A stretch of 64,000 nt of DNA, from contig QEYB01001314.1 in assembly GCA_017562135.1 (NCBI GenBank), positions 1-64,000 of the forward strand, written 5' to 3'. The notes beneath the pieces were generated by a model. That model was given only the letters and a program-made list of their open reading frames with translations. It did not search any database and was not told the DNA's origin. The position numbers were made by a program, and so were the translations under genes. The stretch comes from Dipylidium caninum. Its lineage: Eukaryota > Platyhelminthes > Cestoda > Cyclophyllidea > Dipylidiidae. This document shows positions 11,601 through 23,724 of the stretch, piece by piece; within the stretch, counting starts at the first letter, position 1; every line of letters starts with the position of its first letter.

Positions 11601-14005
11601 TTGTTGCGTCATTAATGCAATGATGGTTTTGTGAGAGAATGAAAGGGCAAATGAAGGACGTGAATCCGTACATGAAAATAGATGACAAAGGCCGCAATCA
11701 TCACTCCAAGACTCTGTAGAAGGTCGCCGATCACATGTATGAAGGCAGCACGAACGTTGATATTCTCCTTCTCAGTTTCAACGGATTTCACCTCCTTTTG
11801 CTTTGAGCACTTGTGCGAATGGTGTTCGTGAATATTATCCACCATGTAGGGTTTCTGCAGACCTTGTTGAAATTCTCCGCCCTCACAAATGGCGGAGGAT
11901 GCATCACCGACAGGGTCCTTAGTAAGTTCATATTCTTTGGTTGGGAGAGTTTTACGCTGGAAATCTTCTTCTTCAATTTGGAGAGGAAACTATGACTATG
12001 GGGATGTGTACCGTGGCTGTGGCCATGGTTATCACCTCCGTGACCGTGATCGTGACCGTGTTGGTGGAGAGTTGCAGCCATTCTGAAATATTCACATTTC
12101 ATCTTACACAAACGACCCAATCTTACAAAGGTGTATTATTGAAACTGTTCAGCATGAAAAGGTAGATAATTACATTTTTCCAAATGAGTGATGTAGGCTG
12201 AGAAATGTGAATGTACATATTCCTAAAATAACTCATGAGAATATGATTGTGAGGTCAGTCGAGACACTTGCATCAGATTGACAGGCAACGCCGATTGCGG
12301 AAGTGATGAGCATAACCATACCGTCGATTTCGTAGTGTTTCGCTTACCACTCGCAATGATAGCAAGATACACCAGAATGCCGGTTACCAGCCAAATCATC
12401 AAGACCGAGATGAGAGCTCCTACAACTTCTATAAGGCAAGAAATTCCTCATTCTTATAATCACAAACCTCACTAATAGCCAAACATATACTGTGGTGTGA
12501 ATTTTGGTGCATTCAATAAATGGGGATTAGGGAAAGGGACACGATACCTGCACGATACCATCCAAAACTCATCATTCGCGTGGCAGGCCGTCCAGAAAGG
12601 AATATGGCGAAGAGACTGATCAGAAAACTGGCAAAGTCAGTCAGAAGGTGGGCAGCATCCGTCATGATTGCCAAACTCCCGGCTATTGCCCCACCTGACC
12701 GAGGAAAGTAGAAATTTATATGCGTCCACGAGGACCCATGACATTCTATGTTATTTCGATTCAGGTTCACAGTCCCCGCTATTATGGGGACCCGTTTTAT
12801 AGGAGATTGCGCTCAACTGTAAGTAGTAACAAGACTAACTATGACCTCGAAAGCTCACCTGTGGCTTCGCCAATCATGAAGACAAGACATAAGACGCTGG
12901 CAATTAGTAATTTCCGCCTAGCAACCTTGTCAATACCTTCTTCATTCGGTTCAGAATGACAATGAGCCTCTAAGAAGGGAACAATATAAGCCATTTTTGA
13001 CTCAACGTACCAGCTCCGCCTTCATCAGAAGGACTCCTAAATAATAAAATAAGAAGAGAGTTGGCAGTAAACTAAAAATCATTAATTCTATGTAGATTAT
13101 GAATTCACTAAATTGCACGTCCAATGTCAAGCCCGTAACTTTCAAACAAAATATGTAAACTGGAAAATATCTTCTTGATGATAGCGGACCTCTTAAACTC
13201 CACCTCGATTCACTTATGACTCGGACAGTAGTCTTCTAACCATCTACTTTCGTTGACGTCTGTTTTCCTCTATCGAGACGTTGTGGCATTCCAGTTATTA
13301 TCGCATAAAATTGGCAGTGTGGAAACAGGGGAAGAAAGGACCCATGAGCGTTCATTAAACATTGATGGAAATGCATAACGAAATAAGAGCAGAATAACAC
13401 CACGATAAACATAAAATCTTAGTCACAACAATAGTTTGAATCTTCAATGAATGCGTTTTCAACAACACTATCCAGAAGATTTTCTACGGAAAAAATTATC
13501 ACCGATCTGAACGATCTCGTTCGGGGCTGAAATTTGGTAAAAGGTAAAGTAAAAAGTTATTTAGCGGGATTTAAAATAAATTACTTCGAATTTAGCTTGG
13601 TCAATTAATGCATTTTTCTCAGCGGCAGCTTTTTGCAATTAAGTTGCATGAAGTAATAATAATAAATACATAAATAAAATTATTAAATGGAGTAAGAAAT
13701 ATTATAGTTCAGTTGCATTTCTATGACAAGAAAGCAATTGTCATCAACAGAGGAAATAATAGCCCTTTATACGGGGATTTACGTGAAGGTTTGACAATGC
13801 TGGATTAGGTACCTTTGATGTGATGTAGTAGTCACTCAACTAAGCTAACGATAAATCGAGTTAGCTCGAGAGAAAGAAGACAAAAGAAAAATATGTGAAC
13901 CGTACTCCTCTAAAAGTTTTCTTGATACTATAGCTCCTGCCCTTCGGTTTTCAATTCCACATCATCAGGCTGCTCGTAGCCGGCGTGCAAATCGTTCTCG
14001 TTCAT
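8628..14005 (-). CDS. SLC30A2: Zinc transporter, SLC30 (ZnT2/ZnT3/ZnT8 subgroup)
   Basis: Cation diffusion facilitator that moves zinc out of the cytosol into vesicles. Exons on the minus strand: 12,859-12,969 ([11 protein letters not shown]...[21 protein letters not shown]1), 12,548-12,694 ([20 protein letters not shown] with the zinc-site HxxxD, ending FGWYRA), 12,268-12,428 ([22 protein letters not shown]3, then HYEIDG), 11,672-12,082 ([16 protein letters not shown]is-rich loop, then [19 protein letters not shown] with the second HxxxD), 10,977-11,217 ([22 protein letters not shown]) and 8,628-8,773 ([10 protein letters not shown], ending [12 protein letters not shown] and stop). A 26-nt micro-exon (13,011-13,036) and a first exon with ATG at 14,005 ([15 protein letters not shown]) are likely, but their junction as read makes a stop codon. 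Frame breaks occur in the 12,268 exon and near 11,935. Domain order and all key His/Asp residues are present. The paralogue within ZnT2/3/8 is not resolved. Confidence 0.88.
8774..10976 (-). other. 2.2-kb last intron of the zinc transporter
   Basis: Bounded by the GTAGGT donor next to 10,977 and the TTTCAG acceptor next to 8,773; the joined codon reads through as HLATGDIKSAQ. AT-rich, with no internal gene, tRNA or repeat recognised. Confidence 0.75.
12970..13010 (-). other. 41-bp intron in the zinc transporter
   Basis: GTACGT donor and TTCTTAG acceptor on the minus strand. It separates a 26-nt micro-exon from the TM1 exon, and the phase is consistent across it (codon split G|AG). Confidence 0.65.
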
Positions 14006-15441
14006 GATGGCAAGTGGCGAGGGCGAGACTTGCAAATCGGTGGGCAGAGCTCCACAGGCTATGATGACCTCCCCACCACCACCCTTCGTTCCTAATCCTC
14101 CATTTCAACAATTTGTCATCGTGTGTGGGTAGGGACTTCCATCTCCCTGCAAGTCCTCACTTCCGGCTCCTGTGTGGAGGAGTTGGGACGGAAGTTACTC
14201 GAACCGGTTGTCCCCTTATTTTTGGGGTAATTATCACAACAGCCCGCTAAACAGCTTGATGAGAAGCCAATAGGATTTTGGTTTTTAAATTTGTGGGTAA
14301 TCAATTGCGTCTAGATCGGGTTTCATGCAAGTATCACAAAGTGGGTATCGCACTCGGTGCTCAGAATATTGTCTCCATATTCATATTCGCCTAACAAGCC
14401 TTAAAGTGTGCGTCGCCTTCTCCCAGACACTATACCAAACTTTAATATGAAGATGCGACACGAGTAATCTCAGTTCTTGCGTATTTGGAGTAAAGTGCAA
14501 TCGTGCAACAACATCCGTGTAGTCATTTGATTATTATGACCAATTAATTTTAATGCTAATGTGGTGCTTAGTATATCCGAAGTAAACATAATCACTCGAG
14601 GGAATGTTCATTTTTTCCATTCCCTGTATATCAGGGTTATGCGTTTATTCGGGACTCTATTTGTTACGTTTTTTATATCCTCCAGGAAGCGTGACGCTTC
14701 ACAGGATGCAAACAGGAGATTGACGGCTTCAAAAAAGAGGGAATAATAATTACACAATATTTTTCTAAAAGTATTATATGAGTACTCAGCCAATCTAGAA
14801 AAATATGTAAAAAAAGGATTTCTTCACTTATCGAATTCTAATTTTTACAAAGGAACTGCTAAATATTTTCATTCAAGACGTGCAGATATTTGGCGTTACA
14901 AACTGTGAAATGACACAAATGAGTTTGTAAGGTTAAGAACAGGCATTTATTTGTAAAGTCAACCACGCAGTAGATTTATCGATAATTGAAAGTCTGATAA
15001 GGAGTATAGACAAGAGCACTAATAAACCCGCTTTTTGAATTTTGGATAGAGACGACTTTCTATCCTAAGCAGTGTCATTCAAAGTAAAGGAAAAGTGTCA
15101 GGAAGACTAGAAATATCACACACCAATCACTATAAGGTAGTTATTAGGAAAATGAAGAATATAGATATCAAAAAAAAAGCAACTCCACACTTAAATACCT
15201 GCAAATAAACTTACTGTTACAAGGCTGAGTTCCACGATTTGACAGTGGTGGAAACTAAATGAGGTATGCCAGTCAAAGTTGCATAAAGGGCAGTTCCTCA
15301 GCCAAAATTTTAAAAGTAAAAGGCGGATGATACCTAAGCAACAGAAAAAATATGGCCAGGTTAGGAGCGCAAGAAATTGGAAGGACGAACTGATGTCTTC
15401 CCCACGACAAATGAGGCTCAAGTATTCCCAATCTACACAAA
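14006..15441. other. Loop sequence upstream of the zinc transporter; no gene seen
   Basis: Presumed promoter and upstream region of the minus-strand transporter, up to the right arm's inner edge. AT-rich with short uninformative frames. Any non-coding first exon or trans-splice acceptor could not be recognised. Confidence 0.45.
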
Positions 15442-18400
15442 CGAGCACTTCACTCTCTGCTACTCCGGAATGCACTTGAGGCACAATCCCCATCGTGACA
15501 TTTGGGGAATATGTGAGTACTGATGGAGACGTAGTCGGCAAAGTCTCGTGTTCTTTGGGTGGTCAATACTGCAACCGAATCACCTCCAACAGCCTTCACG
15601 GTGTGGTCAATGAAACAAAGGGAATACCCCATGAAGTGAGATGTTTATCGGTCAGGTACAAGTGCGCATTCTCGTGAGGAGCATTCGAGCATCGACAAAT
15701 AATCCCACGGAGAATATATTCTTCTCAAGTGCTGGGGATCATTTTAATGTGCCAAGATAGTCACTGGAATAGGGGGGAGGTGGTGGAGGAGAGAAGAAGA
15801 AGACGACGAATTACGAGGAGAATAAACATCGCCCCGATTGCCCATCAAGCTCTACTCTTCCCCTTGCCAATGTTGCATTGATGCGGGATGGGAGTGTGAG
15901 ATGGTGGAATTTAGCGCAGTTAATGTTGTGAGTGTTGTGCTTTATCGAGGAGGGGTGCCACCGATTAAGAGGCGGTTTTCCCATACTCATTATCGCGTCG
16001 TCATAGCCCTCATCTCCCCTTCCACCCTTCTTAGCCCTCATTGTTGAGAGTGGACAAGAGAACATCTTCTTGGTTTACTAAGTACGCAGAGCCGCTTCAG
16101 TCCACTCCTGCCCTCACTCCTGCCACATCCAACATGTCCTATTTGTCGTGTAGGCAACTCACACAGACGTATGTGGAGCATGCACAAGTCGCGAATGACA
16201 ATCTGACAATTGGGAAGCTGTGTCCTCGTTGAATGCCACACCGCGCTAAGGCTATTATCAACGTTGGTCGGCCTGATTACGCATCTCGTCGTGGCATGTG
16301 GGAGAACAGTTGAGATTCCTCTCTGACGCATTGCAATGCGTGTCTACTCCCCGATGGGGGAAGACGGGACCTTCTTTCGAGTGCACACTTGACCATCAGG
16401 TCCCACAAAGATCTCTCCGACCCCACTTCAAGGTAGATGAGTGCACCAGGACTGCAATCACCGCCATTTGAACAAATGCCCCAACCCTCTGTCTTCACCC
16501 ACTGCACTATGGACATCATGTGACTCGGAGGGGGGGGAGGGGAGGGGTGTCTATTTATGGAGGGATGAAGTGACGGGACAGTTTGCCTTCTTTTGAGAGT
16601 TGCGTTCATTCCTCCACTCATTTATGCGATGATGTCAGGTGAGTGGCGTGGAGCGGTGGTAAGGCAGGTGTCGCGTTGACGCAGAGCCCACAGTTAAGAC
16701 CACGTGGCTACGTGCAAGAGAAGCGTACAGGGCTGAGTCGCAATAAGTGGGTGGACTGAAGAAACACATGCGATATTATCGCTACGAAGACGCAAATGCA
16801 CGACAGACCCACCTCACCTTCGGCAGCAAAACAACGTATTACTAAATGCCGCATGGGTGAGCAGTGGCTAGGTGGCGGAGGCGGAGGCGGAAGCGAATGC
16901 CCTCGTCTAATCACATCATTTGTAGGTACTCAGTGCCTCCACTCTCACTCTCACACCTCTCGCCTTCAATGCCTGCTCTGCCTTCGCTGCACTCCTCCCG
17001 AAACCCTCATCATGCGTGCACCCTCTGCCCCCCATTGTAATAGCACATGAAGCAAGTTGACAAGAACGAAGCTGCTTAACCGAACGGCTAATCGCTTCCT
17101 TTGCTCCACTGCCTGTCTCAGGGCTCCAACTCACGCTGCCAACGTCGCACCCACAAATGCGTGCTGGAGACCACACGTGAGGTGGACAAGACTACAATGA
17201 CTCGCTGCTACCACCGAAAACGTGTTCATCACGAACGCATGCACCGACGGTCAGGCGGTAGCGCTGAGAGGTTACCAGATGAAGATGGTCAGTTAGAATA
17301 AAGTTGCAGATGTTATGAGCAGAGACGCTTATGATGTCATTTGTGTGGGAAGAAACTTGTGTTGCTCCAATTGTATTAAACACAGGTTGTACGGCAGGGA
17401 GGGATGCTACGAAAATGTTAAGCTGCTTTAAGCGAAAAAAAACTTGTATACTGCTTAAGGTGAATTCCTCTCCACTCCATAAGCTGGAGTGGTGCCACAA
17501 CAATCTCGCCATTGTTGAAAGAAATGAGACTATTACACTACACTGCATACATGGTGGCGTCAAATTTTTAGCGGCAACTACTTCCACAGCAAAGTGTGGG
17601 CGCCGGAGACGATAAAGTATTGCCGCTTCGCTTATATAGTATTTGTTGTCCATACTTGTGGTAAATACGGGCAAATACATAGTCGCAACAGCCCATGACT
17701 GATACCCGCTGGATATGTGTGCTTTTGGCAGCAGCTTAGACTCTTTAGGCTTCAAAACGCAAATATCCAGCCAATTAGTGTTAAAGCAGTCAATGGCGAA
17801 AGTGCGAGAAAAGAGATAGGGATTAGAAACACTTAAAATAAACAACTAGGCGCAGTTACCGTAGTTCAGTATGTGTTACACTATCAACTAGTGTTTACTG
17901 CGTCAATGAGAAGTCCTTGTAAATACGATTATTTAACGAAGAAATGAATAGCATTACTTCTGGAGCCGGTCATCTTTAGCCATGACAGATCTGGTAAACA
18001 AAATGTTGGCGGATCTAGGACATGTCATTATTTACTTTTAGGTGCACATAAAGAAATGCAGAGGGATAGAGAAAATCTTATTAGGATTTATAGCATATCT
18101 GTGTTTGTGGATAAGGAAGGATAAAAGCGGTGTTACGCGGAGGAAAGCTTGTCAATTTGTAAGGTAGGAGATGTGAAAAATAAGAACCTAAATCTTTAAT
18201 ATTATTTATCCCTATTACTTGTGCCATGTCAGCTCCGCCATCTTCCCTATTCGCTTCCGAACCGTCCAGATCGTATTAATTTCTGGGTTTAATTATTATG
18301 CGGTCGCATTTTGACATAACACTATGTATTGCCAAAATTATCCTCTTCGTACGAGCGCTTTGCAGTTGTAATAAATCCCTTTCTTCAAGTTCCCTATTCA

Positions 18401-19306
18401 CAATCAGGCTACCACAGGTTTCTATATTATCTTAATCACTATTGGTCAAAATATGTCTTTTGGGATTTCATACATGCAATTCAAGATACTTTCGGCATTG
18501 CCACGCTAACAGGACCTTAACTTCACAACGTGGACCTTGATGGATGAGGGCGAGCTGTACGTACATGAATGTTTTTTGTAGGCCTCTCTTAATACCCTTT
18601 TGAATGAGCTCTATTCGCATTCTTGGTAGTGATGTGTTTCGCCGATATTGCGTCTATCTCTTAATTCTGTGGAGGAAACGCTTTCCACTCCGGATTTAAA
18701 TTTTTACTTTACCTTGAAAGGGTCCGATTACTCGAGAGCGTGTACAGCTGAACGAAAAACGTAGAGTGGTCTAGGTGAGGCGTGAGTTTCATCGTTTTCG
18801 ACTCGTATAAATGCCTGTCCTCTGCACTTGAATCTCAGAATTTTTCTATCCTCCTTTATGCTGTCCAAATTGCCCTGATGACGTCTCGCGCATCCTTTTC
18901 TCTTCCAAATCACATGAATTTAATCTACATTCTCTAACTTTCGTATTACAAATTCGTTGGTGGATATCATCATCCGAGGATGGTTTATCATGCTTTGAAT
19001 CAAAATTGGCGAATGCCATTTAAAAAAAATTTTGCTGTTGGAGAGATAATGCGGAACCTTTTTATTTCTTTCCTGAAATTAAGAATTTTTGTTTGTTTTT
19101 TGCCGCTCCTTTTTCTTGTTTTTCAGAAGGCATTTATTTATGCACCCCATTTCTGTTATTAATTTTTACTCTAATATCTTTGCCCAAATATTTTTTAATG
19201 GAAATACATCGAATCCTCCTATAACTCACTCCCTTTATTTTGATTTGGTTTCGTATATACTGTCAGTACCTATGATCTAATTGTCTATTCGGTATATTTA
19301 GCACGA
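15442..19306. other. Right-arm sequence without recognisable gene
   Basis: Mirror of 4,015-7,893. It contains a minus-strand open frame of 217 codons (17,192-17,845) with no recognised domain. The left-arm counterpart (about 5,530-6,130) is broken into shorter frames, so this is probably chance openness. G-rich tract at 16,530-16,555. The final ~700 bases before 19,307 are AT-rich and would be the promoter or 5' region of the LEMD2-like copy; a TTTAG/CACG junction just before the ATG could be a 5' intron end. Confidence 0.5.
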
Positions 19307-21839
19307 ATGCGGGACTTGTCTGATGATAAATTAAGGGAAAAACTTAAAGTCTTTTGGATACGAACCGGGCCCCGTTTACGCCCGCTACCCGTCAAGTTTA
19401 TGAACGAAAACTTGATCGTTTGCTTAAAAAAAACAGCAAGCTGAACGCGGAATCAGCACTGCGTTCTCGTGCCAGCCAGACCAAAACTGCCGAAAGGATT
19501 AAGATTTGAAGGTATCCGCGGCATTTTGTCCGTTTTCCATCGTGAAACTACTTTTTTCATTGTTTGACTCCGCCTTTCTAGATGGGCATAGCTCCATATC
19601 CTCTTTATCGAAATCGCCCTTTACGAACACCTCGCGTGCTGATATTGGACATACCCCATTTCAGCTTGATTCGCAGCGCCATTTTTCAAATGTATCCTTC
19701 AGGAGTTCTTTCACGGGACCTAATTCCTCACCTCAAGAGAACCCTGGCCACACCCCCAACGCTGGTGTCAGATCACCCTTAAGAAATGTTAATACGGATT
19801 CAGTTCATAATTCTCCAAACTCGTCAAACAGTGATTTACGGATGAGACCTAGGATTTCAGTTACGAATCCTACTTCCTTAAGTCTCAATTATCAAAGTGG
19901 TAGCTCGTCCCCGTCAATTTCGCGGTCTTCGCCCGGACGGCGAGTGTCCACCGCGTATGCTCTTATAACATTAAGTTATTTGTTCTAGAAGCGATCTTGA
20001 CCCTGGTATATCAGATAGTCCAACTGGAAACCCACACGGGACGTCATTTTCATCTAGTTGGTTTTCAAGAGCTAGTTTGCCTCGTGACATTATGTCAGAG
20101 GACTCCAGTACTGTTTCTGAAAATATCGTCCACCGAACAGATTTCACACTGATACAAAATCTCAACATCATCAATTATTGGAGGAATGCTTTGATAGAAC
20201 ATTCTTCTCAAGGTTTTTCGGATTTTCTTTTGGGAATCAAGTTCCCAATCTGATTTTATTTTGTGGCGTGATTCTGCTTGCGGCAATTGTTTCGTGTTAT
20301 TTTTTGTTGAAAGACAAACATAGCAACGTCGGCAGAATTGCTGGTAGGTCGTCCATAATTTGTTCAGTTGTATATTTATGATAATACGTTGCCCAACGGA
20401 TTTTTGCCACTAGACCTTCAGAAAGTAGTTTGTCTCCCTGAAGACCATTGTGACGGAGAATTGGTTGCGGTTTGTTTACGTCCAAATTGCATCAACAGTC
20501 AAAATTTACCGTTAATTTTGAGGATTGTGCACTGCCTTTTTGAGATTCTCAGTCGATTTGCTGGTAACTTTGTCTCTATTATATTCCCATTTTTTTCTCA
20601 TATATCCACACTGACTCTATATAGGCGAAAATCTCTGTGGTGAGTCCGTAGGTGGCTCAAGAATGGAGACAGAGACGGCAAAACGTCTTGTTAAAAGGCA
20701 CTTTGCAAGTTATTCGACATCTCCTCTCTCTGCTCATCAGGTGGATGCCTTGTGGGACGACGTTTTATTAATCATAACAGAAGTCGGACAAAAGCATTTG
20801 AAAATCGCCGCCTATAGTGCAGATGGCCAACAACTTCAGTGAGTGAGACACTTTTCGCACCTACTTTCAAACATTGCTAACAATTTCGTTTTTTCTTCGT
20901 TAATAGGAGTTGGCGGGATGTTACGGAATTAGAAAGTATGCGCCCTTACATTCCCGGCAGTTGTCGTCTACGTCTCCTCACATATTCATTATTGCGCTTT
21001 TTGAGCAATCTGCTTTGGCTTCTCTTAGTTGTCATTGTTGTGTGTGGATTTTGTTATATCGTCTATCGCTTCAAGCAGTCACAACAGAATCGCTCGAAAA
21101 GGCGTACGATGCGTGTTCGCGAGATTGTTCGTGAGGTGTCATGTGAGTACAAACCTGTCCATCACGTCTTAATAGTGTATCATTCTTATGATCTTGGGAA
21201 CGGCCATATTGACTTACCGTTCACGACTTCAAGACTAATATAGTTCTTTTTTGAATTAATGCCCTGTCTTTGTAATTTAGGCATCTTACAACAACAACTA
21301 CTGCAAAGACAATCGAATCCGGCTGAACCACCATATGTACCTGTATCAGTGATTAAAGAAAGGCTTGCACACACCACTCCGGAGTAAGTCATTTTGATGT
21401 CAGGTGAAAATCACAACTTGATTTAGTCTAACTGGTCTGTTCACTGCTCTACTTTACCATTAATTACCTCATTCACTCAGTCTCGCCCTTGTCTCTCGTT
21501 TTTCTCCGTGTTTAAGCGCTGTAGGATCCCTCACCATCTCCTTGTAGTTTGGCTGAATTGTGGACTGAAGTGGAGCATTACGTACATTTAGTGGAAGGGA
21601 GTATTTTAGTGCAGGAGTGGCGCGGAGTAGGCGAGACCTGGCAGTGGCAGGCAGGCTCGGGTTGGCAAGGCTCCGGTAAGCATCCCTCTGTGTCTCTTCC
21701 ACGATTCCTCTCCACCACGACCAGCAGCTTGGCAGGTCAGGGCCCTGGCTTCAATGCTAACTCCAGTTGTGCTGCTGAGAGTTGGTACTGGCGATGGGGC
21801 CAGAGTCTCAATTACCATCCTCCTTCTCCCCCCCCATGA
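19307..21839 (+). CDS. LEMD2: LEM-domain inner nuclear membrane protein (LEMD2-like), right-arm copy, partly frameshifted
   Basis: Exons read: 19,307-19,511 (start MRDLSDDKLRE, LEM domain), 19,582-19,954 (Ser-rich linker), 19,989 to about 20,575 (linker, first membrane segment, start of the MSC domain ending LFEILSRFAGNF), 20,625-20,838, 20,907-21,142, 21,281-21,383, 21,548-21,675 and 21,736-21,839. The exon at 20,907 has CRLRLL followed by a second membrane helix (LLWLLLVVIVVCGFCYIVYR), placed as in human LEMD2. The next exons have PYVPVSVIKERL and LWTEVEHYV, which match the conserved PYVGIL...VWDRAVEFL region. The last five exons join in phase to a 261-codon frame. Upstream, single-base changes break the LEM motif (an extra T near 19,377 and another near 19,507) and the first membrane segment. 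Introns include 34 bp at 19,955-19,988 and 60 bp at 21,676-21,735. Family assignment is firm; integrity is uncertain. Confidence 0.8.
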
Positions 21840-23724
21840 TGCTTTGCACTGCCTCTTCCTCTTTATCTTTGTCCCTTTCTACTCCCCACCTTCCGACAGA
21901 CAGATTAGTGCTTGTCGTCCAGCAACTCGCGAAGTAATTATAAATGAAAATTAACGAAACTTCCTTCGCAATAATATTTCTTTTGCTGCATTCAATAAAC
22001 CATATTGCTAGCGGTGCGCATGGAATTTTGGCTTCATTTATCGTATTTTATTTGTTTCGAATACCTTTTCATGCCGTTTGGGTCCTCTTCTCTATTGCTA
22101 ATGGTGGGTTTAGTCAGGTAGATGTGTAACTACGTTTTGCTTAACTGCACTCGCGTCGGGTTGTCCATTGCATTATCTTGATGCTACACGCCGCCTCATT
22201 TGTTGATATGTCGGTTGTATGTATTTAAAGTACTTGTCTTCCTTAAGATAATTTGGAAAAATCGCTCGAATTAGACTGGCTGTTTTATCGCCTTCATAGT
22301 CAATGTGTGTCAATCTAGTTAAGTCGACTTCAGAAAAAACTTACTGAGTTAATGAGAACTCGTGGAACTGATTAGCTACGCCTCGGGTAATGGACCTGAT
22401 GGTCGCGTATTTTTAGAATCCATTTTCTTTGGTGCGAAGGGTGTAGCCCCATTCATAGTCCTCCAGCTCTGTCAATTTTAAATGTGGGGAATTGATTTCG
22501 TTTCATTTACTTTAAGTCAACGTGTTTCTGCATCTTAATTTAGCTCTGCTGGGAACATCTCAGCGCTTACCCTTTACAACTCCTCCAACAGAATGCCTGA
22601 AAGTTCGGAACATGTTTACGAGAGAGTAGGCTATCTAATGTCTTTATTTTTACGCGACAACACTTTAACGCCTACTTGACAACAGACGCACTGCCTGTCC
22701 TTTAAGATCGATGGATGTGTCTTCGAAGCGGCGTCTAAAGAGAGAACTACTCAGTCGCATTGTGGGATGTGGGCCTATCCTACATATAGGGCTGGATAGC
22801 CAGAATAACCAGGTGTGTTATTCTCCGCCTTAAGCCAGTTTGAATTGCGATGGCTAGAACGCATTTTACGTGTAATCAGTTCGGGCATACACTACAACCA
22901 TTCAAACCTTCTGCATCTGTTTTTAGGGACTGGTTTATATTAAGTGTGCTTCTCCAGCTGTAGCCGGCAGAGTCTTTGAGGCGATACACGCCAACTACTT
23001 TGACAGTAAGTTTAAATGATGTACAAACCCTGCAAATAATCACTATTACTACCAAGCGTATCAGTACCAGTAAAAACTAAATTTTATCTCTCTTGTAGGT
23101 CATCTTCTAACTGTTAAGTTTCTTCGCGCATCGAAATATCATCTACGCTTCCCCGATGCATACAATGCTGCCACTCCGCTCAGTGCGACAGATTTTGAAT
23201 GAAGAAACTTGCCTGTGGAAGTCGGCGGAGCAACATCGCATTTATATTTCCATAGTTCTAAGAAATTTGTAAACAATTGGATACTATTATCGTTCTCCAC
23301 TTCAGTCAATGTCAGTCTTCATGACCAATACCCCACCCCCACCTCCCTTTTTTTCTCTTCCATGCTACCCGATTTTCCACTGTCCTCGTTGCTACGATTT
23401 TAAAATTGGTTATAATCAGATTTTGTTTTCTCTACCCCAGTGTTCATAACATACGATAACTGGAACCCTACCATTTTTTGTATTTTTTACGTAATATTGC
23501 AAAATCGTTACTTGATACGGTAGCTTCCTTGTCGCATTAAAAATACGAAGTAGTGTTCTGTTTCTCTTCGTACGTGCTAATCAATTTCTCAGGGGTACTT
23601 TTTCATCATTATTTTCTTATTCTCTTCAGACGTACTGCGCCAGACTTCGTCCAGTGATTTCAGTTCAAGCTAAAAATTTAGTAAAACAAGTTTAGTCAGT
23701 CCTTTTGGCAACAGAAACAGTCAT
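21840..23724. other. Right-arm outer part and junction; no gene seen
   Basis: 21,840-23,370 mirrors 14-1,492 and lies downstream of the LEMD2-like stop. 23,371-23,724 is outside the visible repeat and is AT-rich. No coding exon recognised. Confidence 0.5.

Larger units (their letters stand above)
15442..23370 (-). repeat. Right arm of a giant inverted repeat
   Basis: This is the partner of the left arm in reverse orientation, about 7.9 kb long. The centre of symmetry is close to 11,690. The inner edge aligns with 7,871-7,893 after a short stretch present only on the left (about 7,812-7,860). The arm carries the better-preserved LEMD2-like copy on the + strand. Sequence outside 23,370 has no visible partner, but the window begins too early to show whether the repeat truly stops there. 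Confidence 0.93.

Noticed and set aside
1..23370. Simple missed-adapter fold-back read as the sole cause of the inverted repeat
   Set aside because: A plain fold-back would be palindromic up to its centre. Here 7.5 kb between the arms is not mirrored and holds a whole gene. Other assembly errors remain possible.
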